Shown: piece by piece, positions 53,295 through 62,423 of the stretch
Layout of the letters: the number at the start of each line of letters is the position of its first letter
How positions within the stretch are numbered: the stretch's first letter is position 1
Origin: GWF2-33-9 sp964500435
Lineage (GTDB): Bacteria > Bacteroidota > Ignavibacteria > Kapaibacteriales > UBA2268
Assembly: GCA_964500435.1 (NCBI GenBank)
Contig: CAZCNL010000001.1
Coordinates: 1 to 64,000, forward strand
DNA: 64,000 bases
Reading direction: 5' to 3'
The notes under the pieces: model-generated
The model's database searches: none
What the model saw: only the letters and a program-made list of their open reading frames with translations
Told to the model about the DNA's origin: nothing
Position numbers and translations under genes: made by a program

Positions 53295-54638
53295 TCAATT
53301 TGAAAGTATCCATTCTGAGATATCTTTAATCACATATTCTGGAATATTTGAAGGAATGCCATATTCTTCGGGAGTTGATTGCTTTTCACCTTCTAAAAAT
53401 AGATGATTCAATTTTGGATATAGAATAAATTTGCTATTATTATGTGATTCAAGGACTGATTCCCAAATATTAAACTCTTTTTCTGTAACTTGGTAATCTC
53501 GTTCTCCTTGAATAACAAGTATTGGTTTTGTTATTTTTGTTATTAATTCCAAAGGTTTATATTTTTCCAGATATTGCCAGTAAGCAGCCGAAAGTCCTAA
53601 CGGTTGCGTTTCAGGATGAATATTGTCTCCATATTCTTGATTTTTTACTTTTTGTACTTGTTCTGCAATTAATTTTAAAGTTGTTGAATCAATCCCTTGG
53701 TTATTTTTTAATTTACTAATGTATGTATACTGTTCTAAGAATTTATCCTCAAGAGGTTGATTTGCAGCAGCCATCAATATAAAGCCGTTTGCAGAAGGAT
53801 TTAACTGAGCAATTTTTGGAATGGCAAGTCCACCTAAAGAATGTCCTAATATAAAGATTTTAGTTGAATCTATATCTGGTCTTGATTTTAATGAGTTAAA
53901 AGCAAAAATTACATCTTCAATTGTTTCTTCATATAAAGTAATTTCGTTCCGAATTAATGCCATTTCATTATTGTATTGAAATGTTCTTTTGTTGTAACGT
54001 AAAACTGCTATTCCATTGGTTGCTAATCCATATGCTATATCTTTGAAGGGTTTGTTGGGTCCGATAGTTTCATCCATATCATTAGGACCTGAACCATGGA
54101 CTAAAATTAATGCAGGTACTTTTTGGGATACTTTTGGTAATGTTAACTTTGCATCGAGTTTGTACTTTTCGCCGAATTTAAGATTGACAATAGAAAATTT
54201 TGATGTATCTGCATAATTGGGTATTTTATATCCTGAATTGCTTTCTTTTGGATCTGTGTAGGGCTTGAAAAAAAATCCAATAATTTTCTTATTGTCAAAA
54301 TAAGTTATTTGCATTATATATTTGCCTTTTTCGTGTTCGATTACAGTTGAAGTTAAATGATAACCTTGTTCTTCTGCTAAAGTAGTTTCCAGAATTTTGA
54401 CGAATTTACCATAACGGAATTCGGTTTGACTATAAGCTTGTTTGAATAAATCCTTTGGGAATTGCTTTTGAACTGTAGTGTCAAATTGAGCATAGCAATA
54501 ATCGAATTCTAAGGCATAATATTTTTCTATAAAATTACGTGCAAGTTGTTTCCAATCACTTTTAAAATCTATTTGTTGAGAAAACAAAGAAGTAGAAAGT
54601 AAAAGAAAAAGAGATAAATATAAAAATATTTTTTTCAT
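53295..54638 (-). CDS. Secreted alpha/beta hydrolase with DUF3887-like N-terminus
   Basis: 447 residues. A signal peptide (1-20) and a DUF3887-like domain (about 25-125, WKQLARNFIEKYYALEFDYC) precede an alpha/beta hydrolase. The nucleophile Ser is in GHSLGGLAIP, preceded by ALILVHGSGPND (oxyanion region). The acid Asp is in IQGERDYQV and the His is in KLNHLFLEG. It is likely an esterase or peptidase-like enzyme of the periplasm; substrate not specified. It is 24 bases downstream of gyrB on the same strand. Confidence 0.87.
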   Translation of the reverse strand: MKKIFLYLSLFLLLSTSLFSQQIDFKSDWKQLARNFIEKYYALEFDYCYAQFDTTVQKQFPKDLFKQAYSQTEFRYGKFVKILETTLAEEQGYHLTSTVIEHEKGKYIMQITYFDNKKIIGFFFKPYTDPKESNSGYKIPNYADTSKFSIVNLKFGEKYKLDAKLTLPKVSQKVPALILVHGSGPNDMDETIGPNKPFKDIAYGLATNGIAVLRYNKRTFQYNNEMALIRNEITLYEETIEDVIFAFNSLKSRPDIDSTKIFILGHSLGGLAIPKIAQLNPSANGFILMAAANQPLEDKFLEQYTYISKLKNNQGIDSTTLKLIAEQVQKVKNQEYGDNIHPETQPLGLSAAYWQYLEKYKPLELITKITKPILVIQGERDYQVTEKEFNIWESVLESHNNSKFILYPKLNHLFLEGEKQSTPEEYGIPSNIPEYVIKDISEWILSN

Positions 54639-54662
54639 AAAAGCCGGAATATTAATAAATAA

Positions 54663-56684
54663 TTAGGTGTCCAAATTTTTAACATATTTAGCATTTTTCT
54701 CGATGAAATCTCTTCGTGGTTCGACTTTATCGCCCATAAGCATTTGAAAAATGCGTGCTGATTCGGCGGCTTCTCCAATTGATACTTGTAATAAGGTTCG
54801 TGTGTCGGGATTCATAGTTGTTTCCCAAAGTTGTTCAGGATTCATTTCACCAAGACCTTTGAAACGAGAGATTGTTATTCCACTCATATTTATTTCGGGA
54901 TTTTCCTTTGTTTCAATACTTTCTAATTCATCGAAATCTTCCGTTAGTAAAACTTTAGCGTTCGGGTCGCTTTTTTGAAATGATAAGATTATTTCTTCTC
55001 TTTGTTTTTCGTCATAAGCATAAATTTCTTTCTTTCCTTTTTTGACTTTGTATAAAGGTGGTTGAGCGATATAAAGTTTTCCTTCGACAATTAAATCTCG
55101 CATAAAATTATAAAACAGAGTTAACAAAAGTGTTTTAATATGAGCTCCATCGACGTCTGCATCTGCCATTAAAACTATTTTATGGTAACGAAGTTTGCTA
55201 ATATCAAAATCTTCGTCGAAACCAGCTCCTAATGCTTGAATTATAGTTCTGATTTCCTCGTTTTCTAATATTTTATGTTGTCTTGCTTTTTCAACATTTA
55301 AGATTTTACCTTTGAGTGGAAGAATAGCTTGGAATCGTCTATCACGACCTTGTTTTGCCGAACCACCAGCGGAATCTCCCTCAACTATAAAAATTTCACT
55401 TTCTAATGGATTCGTAGAGGAACAGTCAGCAAGTTTACCGGGTAAAGTTGTATTTTCCAACACATTTTTTCTGCGAACTAATTCACGAGCTTGTCTTGCT
55501 TTAATTCTGGCTTCAGCAGCCATAGCAGCTTTTTCGATAATCTTTCTTGCTTCGTTTGGATTTGTTTCTAAATAATCATCCAATTTATCCGAAACAATTG
55601 AACGAACTATTCCATCAACTTCGCTATTTCCTAATTTTGTTTTTGTTTGTCCTTCAAATTGTGGTTCTGGAACTTTTACAGAAATTATTGCTGTTAATCC
55701 TTCTCGAAAATCATCACCAGTTAATTGTACCTTGATTTTATTTCCATTCATTTTGTCAATATAATTATTCAAGGTACGTGTCAATGCAGACTTGAAACCT
55801 GATACATGAGTCCCACCTTCAATTGTGTTAATATTATTAACATAAGAAAGAACATTTTCACTAAAACCATCATTATATTGCAAACATACTTCAACTTGAA
55901 CTTCGCCTAAGGACTCTGCAGAAGATGAACCAGTTATTAATATAGGTTTAGTATATGGATTTACAGAAATATCTATGTAATTGATAAAATCAACTAAACC
56001 GCCTTCGTAATGAAAAACTTCTTTTTTATTAGTCGTTTCGTCGATTAAAGTTATCGTAACATTAGGATTTAAAAAAGCTAATTCACGTAACCTGTCTGAG
56101 ATTTTTGAAGCTTTAAATGTTGTAGTTGTAAAGATTTTTGGGTCTGGTTTGAAACGAGTAATGGTTCCGGATTTACGAGTTGTTCCAATAGTTTCAACTT
56201 TGGTTAAAGGTTTGCCTTCACTATATTTTTGAGTATAAATTAATCCATCACGATGAACTGTAACAGTCATTTCGCTTGAGAGTGCATTAACACAAGAAAC
56301 ACCAACGCCGTGTAAGCCACCTGAAACTTTATAGCTCGATTTATCAAATTTACCACCAGCATGTAATGTACACATTACAACCTCTAATGTGGAAATTTTC
56401 TTTTGAGGGTGAGGACCAGTCGGAATTCCACGACCATCATCTTCGACACTGCAACTTCCATCTGAATGTAATGTTACTTTGATATTTTTGCAAAAACCTG
56501 CTAAAGCTTCGTCAATTGAATTATCTACAACTTCTTGGATTAAATGATGTAAACCTCTTTCACTGATGTCGCCTATGTACATTGCGGGTCTTTTGCGAAC
56601 TGCTTCAAGGCCTTCTAAAACCTTGATGCTTTCTTCATTATAATTTTCTTCATTATTTAAACTTAATTTTTCAAGTTTTTCCAT
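54663..56684 (-). CDS. gyrB: DNA gyrase subunit B
   Basis: 673 residues, typical of GyrB. GHKL ATPase at the N-terminus: EGLEAVRKRPAMYIGD, then VDNSIDEALAG and GRGIPTGPHP; the GGLHGVGVSCVNAL motif follows. Transducer and TOPRIM (EGDSAGGSAKQGRDR, PLKGKILNVEKA, DADVDGAHI) complete the protein, ending in ARRDFIEKNAKYV-like sequence. It forms the A2B2 topoisomerase with GyrA to introduce negative supercoils. It lies after recF and DUF721 on the same strand. Confidence 0.96.
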   Translation of the reverse strand: MEKLEKLSLNNEENYNEESIKVLEGLEAVRKRPAMYIGDISERGLHHLIQEVVDNSIDEALAGFCKNIKVTLHSDGSCSVEDDGRGIPTGPHPQKKISTLEVVMCTLHAGGKFDKSSYKVSGGLHGVGVSCVNALSSEMTVTVHRDGLIYTQKYSEGKPLTKVETIGTTRKSGTITRFKPDPKIFTTTTFKASKISDRLRELAFLNPNVTITLIDETTNKKEVFHYEGGLVDFINYIDISVNPYTKPILITGSSSAESLGEVQVEVCLQYNDGFSENVLSYVNNINTIEGGTHVSGFKSALTRTLNNYIDKMNGNKIKVQLTGDDFREGLTAIISVKVPEPQFEGQTKTKLGNSEVDGIVRSIVSDKLDDYLETNPNEARKIIEKAAMAAEARIKARQARELVRRKNVLENTTLPGKLADCSSTNPLESEIFIVEGDSAGGSAKQGRDRRFQAILPLKGKILNVEKARQHKILENEEIRTIIQALGAGFDEDFDISKLRYHKIVLMADADVDGAHIKTLLLTLFYNFMRDLIVEGKLYIAQPPLYKVKKGKKEIYAYDEKQREEIILSFQKSDPNAKVLLTEDFDELESIETKENPEINMSGITISRFKGLGEMNPEQLWETTMNPDTRTLLQVSIGEAAESARIFQMLMGDKVEPRRDFIEKNAKYVKNLDT

Positions 56685-56704
56685 ATTGCATCTTTTTGTA
56701 TTTA

Positions 56705-56712
56705 CAAATTTA
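56705..56712 (-). promoter_or_regulatory. Candidate -7 element for gyrB
   Basis: The minus strand reads TAAATTTG (TAnnTTTG) 20 bases before the gyrB ATG. No -33 TTTG is seen. Confidence 0.4.
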
Positions 56713-56762
56713 CGAAAAAAAAATGAATTTAAGATATTTATTTTAAAAGACTTAACATAATT

Positions 56763-57038
56763 TTATCGAGAAATTATGTCTTTAATTTCTTCTTTACCTA
56801 AAAATTCATTTAACTTCTTTATTATCATATCTTTATGAATAGAAATTTCAAACGCCCAAATTGAATTATTAGATTGTAAATATAATTTCCCTTTCCGAAT
56901 AGATTTTACTTTAATATTTTTTGCAATATTTTCACCCAAAACTTCCGAAAGAATTGCAGAAATTTTTGATTTCAAAAGTATATCTTCTCGTCCATTTTTA
57001 TTAAAAATATCTTCAATTATATTTTGGAGTGTAAGCAT
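56763..57038 (-). CDS. DUF721/DciA-like protein
   Basis: 91 residues, a short DUF721 domain (ISAILSEVLGENIAKNIKVKSIRKGKLYLQ). DUF721 includes DciA, the loader-like partner of replicative helicase in bacteria lacking DnaC, although this short form may do a different job. It is between recF and gyrB as in many genomes. Its ATG overlaps the recF stop (TAATG), so translation is coupled. Confidence 0.8.
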   Translation of the reverse strand: MLTLQNIIEDIFNKNGREDILLKSKISAILSEVLGENIAKNIKVKSIRKGKLYLQSNNSIWAFEISIHKDMIIKKLNEFLGKEEIKDIISR

Positions 57039-58198
57039 TATTTTAATTCAATTTTGCCATTATCTAAATAATAATAATTTAAATCCCTTGTTAAATTATT
57101 GTTTTTCATAATTATTTCTGGATTTGTTAAAGTTATAAATGTTTGAGATTTGCGATCTATTACTTTTTTAAGAACAAGTGAAATTCTATTGTCGTCAAGT
57201 TCAGAGAAAATATCATCAAGAAGAACAATTGGGATTTCATTTGTTTTTTCTGCTAAATACTCTAATTCTGCAAATTTAATTGCAATTAACAAAGATTTGT
57301 GTTGCCCTTGACTTCCTTTTTCACGTGAAAGTCCACCATTTAAAGTGATTTTCAATTCGTCTTTTTGAGGACCAAATAAGGTCATACCCCGTGAAACTTC
57401 GGCAGACAATATAGATTTTGATTTATTTGTTAAAATGTTAAATATTTCTTCGAAAGTTATTGGATTAGAATTGTTCCCATAAAAATCGTCAGGGATGGAG
57501 TTTGGTTCGTATTGCAAAGAAACAGTTTCCTTATTTTGTGTAATTTCGGAATAAATTTGTTGAAAATTTTTAGAAAATTCATTTATAAAATTATGTCTCT
57601 TTATAATAATTTGTGATGCTAAATCTAAAAAGACATTATTCCATGTTTCAAAAAAATCGGTATCAAACCTTTTTGTTTGTTGAAAAGAATATAATAATGA
57701 GCTTCTTTGTTTTAATGCTTTGCGAAAATTGATTAACACATCTAAATAAGATTTAGAAGATTGAGACAAAATTTTATCAATAAATTCTCTTCTACTTTCT
57801 GGTGAACCAGTTGTGATTTTACGCAAATCAGGCGAAAGGTGTACCAAAGGTATAATACCGATTATATCTTTTGGAGTTTGATTGTCACCAAAAGTATTAT
57901 TTATCTTTTTTCTTTGACCAATTTGGTAGAAAACTTCGACATTATAAGGTAAATTTAAATGATTCAGTGATTCTAATTTGATTTGGTATTGATTTTCATT
58001 CGTTTGTATTAGCGAAGAATCTGTATTATTTGCAAAGCTTTTTGACAGGCAAGCAATAGAAATCGCTTCAAGTACTGTTGTTTTACCTGCACCATTTTCA
58101 CCAAAAAAAATGTTTAATTCAGTTGCAGGATAAATTTCAGTATATATATGATTTCTAAGCTTCGAAATTTGTAACTTTGTTATAATCATTTGCATCAA
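57038..58198 (-). CDS. recF: RecF, recombination mediator
   Basis: 386 residues. The ATG at 58198 gives MMQMIITKLQ; Met4 is possible. Walker A is GENGAGKTTVLEAI (about 34-47), with LHLSPDLRKIT-like and SPESRREFIDKIL motifs. The signature LSREKGSQGQHKSLLIAIK and Walker B IVLLDDIFSELDDNR complete the SMC-type ATPase. It loads RecA at gaps with RecO and RecR. It heads the recF-DUF721-gyrB operon, but dnaN and dnaA are absent upstream. Confidence 0.95.
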   Translation of the reverse strand: MMQMIITKLQISKLRNHIYTEIYPATELNIFFGENGAGKTTVLEAISIACLSKSFANNTDSSLIQTNENQYQIKLESLNHLNLPYNVEVFYQIGQRKKINNTFGDNQTPKDIIGIIPLVHLSPDLRKITTGSPESRREFIDKILSQSSKSYLDVLINFRKALKQRSSLLYSFQQTKRFDTDFFETWNNVFLDLASQIIIKRHNFINEFSKNFQQIYSEITQNKETVSLQYEPNSIPDDFYGNNSNPITFEEIFNILTNKSKSILSAEVSRGMTLFGPQKDELKITLNGGLSREKGSQGQHKSLLIAIKFAELEYLAEKTNEIPIVLLDDIFSELDDNRISLVLKKVIDRKSQTFITLTNPEIIMKNNNLTRDLNYYYLDNGKIELK

Positions 58199-58263
58199 AT
58201 AATATTTGCAAATTACGAACCATTTATTATAGAAAAAACAATGTGGAAATCTTTTTTATACAA

Positions 58264-58301
58264 AAAAAGTGGTGCACTATTAATTAGGGCAACCACTTTT
58301 T
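58264..58301 (-). terminator. Terminator after the 229-residue lipoprotein gene
   Basis: AAAAAGTGGT (58264-58273) and ACCACTTTTT (58292-58301) form a ten-pair stem with an 18-base loop. It lies 20 bases past the lipoprotein stop at 58321; T5 follows on both strands. Confidence 0.7.
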
Positions 58302-58320
58302 AAAAGTTCAGAAAAACTTG

Positions 58321-59010
58321 CTATTTTATCTCAGCAGTGATTTTTGTACTATCAGAATATACCAATGAAGTAGGGAACCATAGTACTTGTAAATCTTTAC
58401 CAGTTCTGACTATTTCGTCTCTTTGATTTGTTTTATCATGGAAAAATGGATAAGCAAATCTTCTTGTTTCTCCAGTTTTCAAAATTTTTCCATCTAATAC
58501 TTTATTTAATTCGATTGGATAAGCTTTAATAATTTGATTTTGGTTATTGAAAAACCTTAATTGTCCTTCAAGATTTGCAATGTCTTTTTTGGAATTGTTT
58601 GTTACTTCAAATACTAAATAATCAAAGGATTTGTCATTTGTATCGAGGGCTTTAAGACCAAGATATTGAATTTTATGATTCATTAAAATTTCTGCTTTTG
58701 CAAATGTAGAAACAAGAATATTATAGCTATTTGTTTTCAAAAAATTTTCTTGTTCTTTGATTAACTGTTCAACTGTTTTCCCTATAACTGAATCAGGTGT
58801 TAAGCCTAATCTGTTCATTGCACCCACAAATAATTCAGTGTAATCTCTCGAAAGTGTGCCTTCTTTTTTAATGTTTTGAGCAATATCATAAAGATTGTCT
58901 TTTGTTAATTTCTCTTTTAAATAAGAAGACTTTGGTTCGTTGTTTGAGCAAGACCAAAACAAAGAAATTGCAAGAACAAAAAGCAAAAGCTTAGTAATTT
59001 TAGTTGACAT
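58321..59010 (-). CDS. Lipoprotein of unknown function
   Basis: 229 residues. The lipoprotein signal ends at Cys21 (SLFWSCSNNEP). The N-terminal part is helical (NLYDIAQNIKKEGTLSRDYTEL with GLTPDSVIGKTVEQLIKEQ). The C-terminal half is a beta sandwich-like domain (LVFEVTNNSKKDIANLEGQLRF). The second half resembles domains that hold hormone- or ligand-like strands in FCB lipoproteins. I recognise no family. TAATTTTG on the minus strand (59045-59052) lies 35 bases before the ATG. Confidence 0.7.
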   Translation of the reverse strand: MSTKITKLLLFVLAISLFWSCSNNEPKSSYLKEKLTKDNLYDIAQNIKKEGTLSRDYTELFVGAMNRLGLTPDSVIGKTVEQLIKEQENFLKTNSYNILVSTFAKAEILMNHKIQYLGLKALDTNDKSFDYLVFEVTNNSKKDIANLEGQLRFFNNQNQIIKAYPIELNKVLDGKILKTGETRRFAYPFFHDKTNQRDEIVRTGKDLQVLWFPTSLVYSDSTKITAEIK

Positions 59011-59134
59011 TTTTTCTCCTAAGAAATTAAAAATATATAAAATACAAAATTAATAAAAATGCCTTTATTGTAATTAAGATTCGGGAAATAAATGGCTTTT
59101 TATTTTCAAAATTTAAGATACACTTACATTGAAG

Positions 59135-60802
59135 TTAATACATATATTTGGAATCAATATCTCTTGGAACAGATTTCAAAAGCTCGATTCCTCTTTTAAT
59201 TTCATCACTTGCAACGGCATATTTCGCTAAAAATTCACCGGCTTTGTTATAATCTCCTGTTGCTTCAATAGTTAATATTTCATTTGCAAGTGATTTGACA
59301 GCATCCCAAAACTTATTTTCATCGATACTATATTTACCAGATTTACCGATTAATATAGCACCTTTTTCCTTCAAATAATTAAGTTGAATTAAATTGGCTT
59401 TGGCATGTGCTGATTCTGTGCCAAATCTAATACTTCGATAAAGTCCGGCAAGATATGTAACTTGTGCCTTTTTAATATATTCAGCAGTATATTTTTTTAA
59501 ATTCAATAAATGTAAATGATTATACATACTCAAAATATCAGCTTTACATTCTTCAATTGGAGAAAATCGCTCTTTTAGGGCAGTTCGAACTTCTAAATTA
59601 TCATTACCATAGACATATCCACGACCTAAAGTATGAGAAAACTCATGTAATGTAACAAATGAAGTGAAAGCTTTTTTATCGACAAATTGCATTAAATTTG
59701 GTTCCAATATGATTTGTGCTATAGGAATCAATGTTTTATCGAACTTTGCTTCCATCATATTTTTGTACATCGAGTTTTTCCCACCTTTAGCATCTCGAAC
59801 TTTTGGGTCATTTGGAAGCGAAGCTGCAATTGTTTTTGTTCCTTTTTGGCAATCTCCACCAAAATAAACAACATTGACTATATTCAATTGTGTTTCATTG
59901 CTAAATTTGTCACGTATATATTTAGGGTCTTCTGGAAGATTTTTTTCAAAATAACCTACTAAACTTTTGAACATTTCAAATTCTTTTGTTGCTTCTTGGT
60001 CTTTTACCATTACTACTGCTTCGTATGAAGCTTTGTAGCCGAATAAAGCATCTTGATATGTTTCAATTGGACCAATAACAATATCGATATTTCCTTTAAC
60101 ATCCATCCACGCCATATCACTTTCAAAATAATCATCAGTTGAAACAGCTTTTGCTCGTAATTGTAAATACTTTTTTAACGCTGGGTCATCTGTTAATTCT
60201 GATGCTTCCTCTAATTTTTTTGCAAGAAGTTCGACTTCCTTGTAATATTTGTTGTAAGGCACTGCTTCTAATTTTCCATTATTTCTTGTAATTACTGAAT
60301 ATTGACTTTGGAATACTTCTTTTAGTTTCGGATTATCTTTAATTGCTTTTTCAAATTCTTCTTTTGTCATATCCTGGGGATAAAAGCCTGCTCCAGCAAA
60401 GCGTACTTTTGGTTCACCTGGTAAGAACCTTTCATTACCGAAAATTACGTCATAAGGTCCATAATTTATTCTTACGTATTCACTTATAAGAGAATCTTCA
60501 GGATTTTTTAATTTTCTTAAGGAATCTCGAACAGGAATTGCATCGAAGGCAGATTGATGCCAAAAAATTTCATCAGCAATTTTTCCGGCTTCAACTAATT
60601 TTTCGATTAATTGTTTATCTTTTTCATTGAAATTCGATAAATCTGCTTTAATTTCAACAGGTGCATATGCTTTAATTCTTTCTTTTACTAACTCAAATGT
60701 TGGGTTTTTTTGTTCCGAATTCACTTCTTTAGTCTCCTTTGAACAAGATGTTAAAATTAAATATGATATTAATATTGTAGAAAAAAGCAATAACTTTTTC
60801 AT
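59135..60802 (-). CDS. DPP III-like (M49) metallopeptidase lipoprotein
   Basis: 555 residues. A lipoprotein signal (LILTSCSKET) precedes the mature protein. The zinc site is HEFSH (about 384-388) followed by TLGRG, with EECKAD near 418-423 giving the third ligand, the order of the dipeptidyl peptidase III family. Canonical DPP III has HExxGH with one extra residue; this protein has the shorter HExxH. It is probably an envelope dipeptidase or a nonstandard aminopeptidase. It is divergent from the MalF-type permease. Confidence 0.82.
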   Translation of the reverse strand: MKKLLLFSTILISYLILTSCSKETKEVNSEQKNPTFELVKERIKAYAPVEIKADLSNFNEKDKQLIEKLVEAGKIADEIFWHQSAFDAIPVRDSLRKLKNPEDSLISEYVRINYGPYDVIFGNERFLPGEPKVRFAGAGFYPQDMTKEEFEKAIKDNPKLKEVFQSQYSVITRNNGKLEAVPYNKYYKEVELLAKKLEEASELTDDPALKKYLQLRAKAVSTDDYFESDMAWMDVKGNIDIVIGPIETYQDALFGYKASYEAVVMVKDQEATKEFEMFKSLVGYFEKNLPEDPKYIRDKFSNETQLNIVNVVYFGGDCQKGTKTIAASLPNDPKVRDAKGGKNSMYKNMMEAKFDKTLIPIAQIILEPNLMQFVDKKAFTSFVTLHEFSHTLGRGYVYGNDNLEVRTALKERFSPIEECKADILSMYNHLHLLNLKKYTAEYIKKAQVTYLAGLYRSIRFGTESAHAKANLIQLNYLKEKGAILIGKSGKYSIDENKFWDAVKSLANEILTIEATGDYNKAGEFLAKYAVASDEIKRGIELLKSVPRDIDSKYMY

Positions 60803-60886
60803 TTTTTACCTCTTTTTTGAATTTTATCACAAATAAAATTGTAAATTAGTAATTTTGTTAATATTATTTTCAAAAGAAAAAAAGAA

Positions 60887-61762
60887 GTGGACTATAAAAC
60901 AAAAGAAAAATTCAATATATTCATTTTAATTTTACCGTGGTTGATTGTTTTATCCATCTTTTGGCTCGAACCATTGATTTATTCAGGTTATTTGAGCTTG
61001 ACCGATTATAAAACATTAACTAATAAATCAAATTTTATAGGTTTGGCAAATTATTCTAAAATGTTCAAAGACGAACTTTTTTGGAAATCACTTTGGAACA
61101 CTACTTATTTTACATTAATTACAGTCCCGGTAACATTATCAATTTCATTAGTATTAGCTGAAGTCATAAATAATAAAGTTAAAAAACTAAGAACATTTCT
61201 TCAATCTTCGTATTTTTTACCTTCTATTACATCTTTAGTCGTTGTTTCACTTATATTCACGAATTTGTATTCTCAAAATGGGTATATATATTCTTTATTA
61301 AAGATGCTTAACCTAACGTCTTCTAACAATGGTTTACTCTTGAATCAATCAACAGCTATGAATTCAATTATAGCTATGGATGTTTGGTTATCTGTTGGTT
61401 ATTATATGGTCTTATTTTTAGCAGGTATGCAAACTATTTCTGTTGATTTATATGATAATGCAAAGCTATCTGGTGCTTCTTTTTGGCAACAATTTAGATA
61501 TATTACTCTACCTGGTCTAAAAAATACAATTGCATTCGTTCTTATGATTGATTTAATTAAGTCTTTTCAAATTTTCATTGAAATATTGATTATGACGAAA
61601 GGTGGTCCTTTGAATTCAACAACAACAATGGTTTATTACATTTTTGATAATGCGTTCAACAAAGCGGATATGATGGGATATGCCTCAGCAATTGCATATT
61701 TTCTCTTTTTCGTTCTACTTATTTTTTCTTTTGTTCAATTTAAATTAGCAGAAAAAAGATAA
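60887..61762 (+). CDS. Carbohydrate ABC transporter permease (MalF/UgpA type)
   Basis: 291 residues from a GTG start (MDYKTKEKFN). Six helices; the EAA loop is DNAKLSGASFWQQFRYITLP (about 188-207), and the family endings LIMTKGGPLNSTTTMVYY and a C-terminal helix are present. The N-terminal P2 insertion of E. coli MalF is missing, as in most CUT1 permeases. The expected MalG partner is at 14514-15332, 46 kb away; no ATPase or binding protein flanks it. Its stop overlaps the plsY start (TAATG). Confidence 0.9.
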   Translation: MDYKTKEKFNIFILILPWLIVLSIFWLEPLIYSGYLSLTDYKTLTNKSNFIGLANYSKMFKDELFWKSLWNTTYFTLITVPVTLSISLVLAEVINNKVKKLRTFLQSSYFLPSITSLVVVSLIFTNLYSQNGYIYSLLKMLNLTSSNNGLLLNQSTAMNSIIAMDVWLSVGYYMVLFLAGMQTISVDLYDNAKLSGASFWQQFRYITLPGLKNTIAFVLMIDLIKSFQIFIEILIMTKGGPLNSTTTMVYYIFDNAFNKADMMGYASAIAYFLFFVLLIFSFVQFKLAEKR

Positions 61763-62370
61763 TGTGGTATTACTTTTTAGTTGCAACAGTGTCTTATTTA
61801 GTGGGATCAATCCCTTTTTCATATTTGATATCAAAATGGTTTGCTAAAGTAGACTTAAGAACAGAAGGAAGTAAGAATTTAGGAGCAAGAAATAGTTATG
61901 AGGTAACTAAAAATAAGTGGATTGGTCTTTCTGTTTTATTACTTGATCTTTTAAAAGGCTTCATCCCTGCTTATTTTTCTACATATTTTGAGCAATCAAT
62001 CGATATTTCTCTATTTGCATTGCTTTTTTGCGTTTTCGGTCATAATTACAGTATTTATTTAAAATTTAAAGGTGGCAGGGGACTTGCAACCGCAGCAGGT
62101 GGTTTTTTATATATTGCTCCGTTAATTCCATTTGTTTGGATTGCTTTGTATTTTATTATTAGCATAATTAAAGATAACGTTCATTTTAAAAGTATTGTTG
62201 CAACATTTTTAACTATGTTTATAATTTCTTTAAGAGCAAATATTTTTTTTGAAGAGTATAATTTCCAAGGCTTGGTCTTAGGTAATTCTTATATTTACTA
62301 TGCTTTGACAATTTGTTTTGTTATATTATCTAAACATTGGTTTTACTTTAATAATCTGGTAAAAAAATAA
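61762..62370 (+). CDS. plsY: Acyl-phosphate:glycerol-3-phosphate acyltransferase PlsY
   Basis: 202 residues with five helices. PlsY motifs are GSIPFSYLISKWF (about 13-25), EGSKNLGARNSYEV (motif 2, which is divergent from the usual GSGNxGATN) and FKGGRGLATAAGG (motif 3). The enzyme transfers an acyl group from acyl-phosphate to glycerol-3-phosphate, the first step of phospholipid synthesis. Its coupling to a sugar permease is unusual. Ser-Lys in motif 2 may alter substrate binding. Confidence 0.88.
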   Translation: MWYYFLVATVSYLVGSIPFSYLISKWFAKVDLRTEGSKNLGARNSYEVTKNKWIGLSVLLLDLLKGFIPAYFSTYFEQSIDISLFALLFCVFGHNYSIYLKFKGGRGLATAAGGFLYIAPLIPFVWIALYFIISIIKDNVHFKSIVATFLTMFIISLRANIFFEEYNFQGLVLGNSYIYYALTICFVILSKHWFYFNNLVKK

Positions 62371-62399
62371 AAATGGCTATCATATTTTGATAGCCATTT
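62371..62399. terminator. Bidirectional terminator between plsY and gcvT
   Basis: A 12-pair perfect stem (62371-62382 with 62388-62399; AAATGGCTATCA/TGATAGCCATTT) has a five-base TATTT loop. It serves both convergent genes; the T-run is short. Confidence 0.85.
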
Positions 62400-62423
62400 A
62401 AAGGTTCAATTTAATTTTTTAAA

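Noticed and set aside
56685..58320. Replication origin near recF/gyrB
   Set aside because: No cluster of DnaA boxes (TTATCCACA-like) is visible, and dnaA/dnaN are absent.
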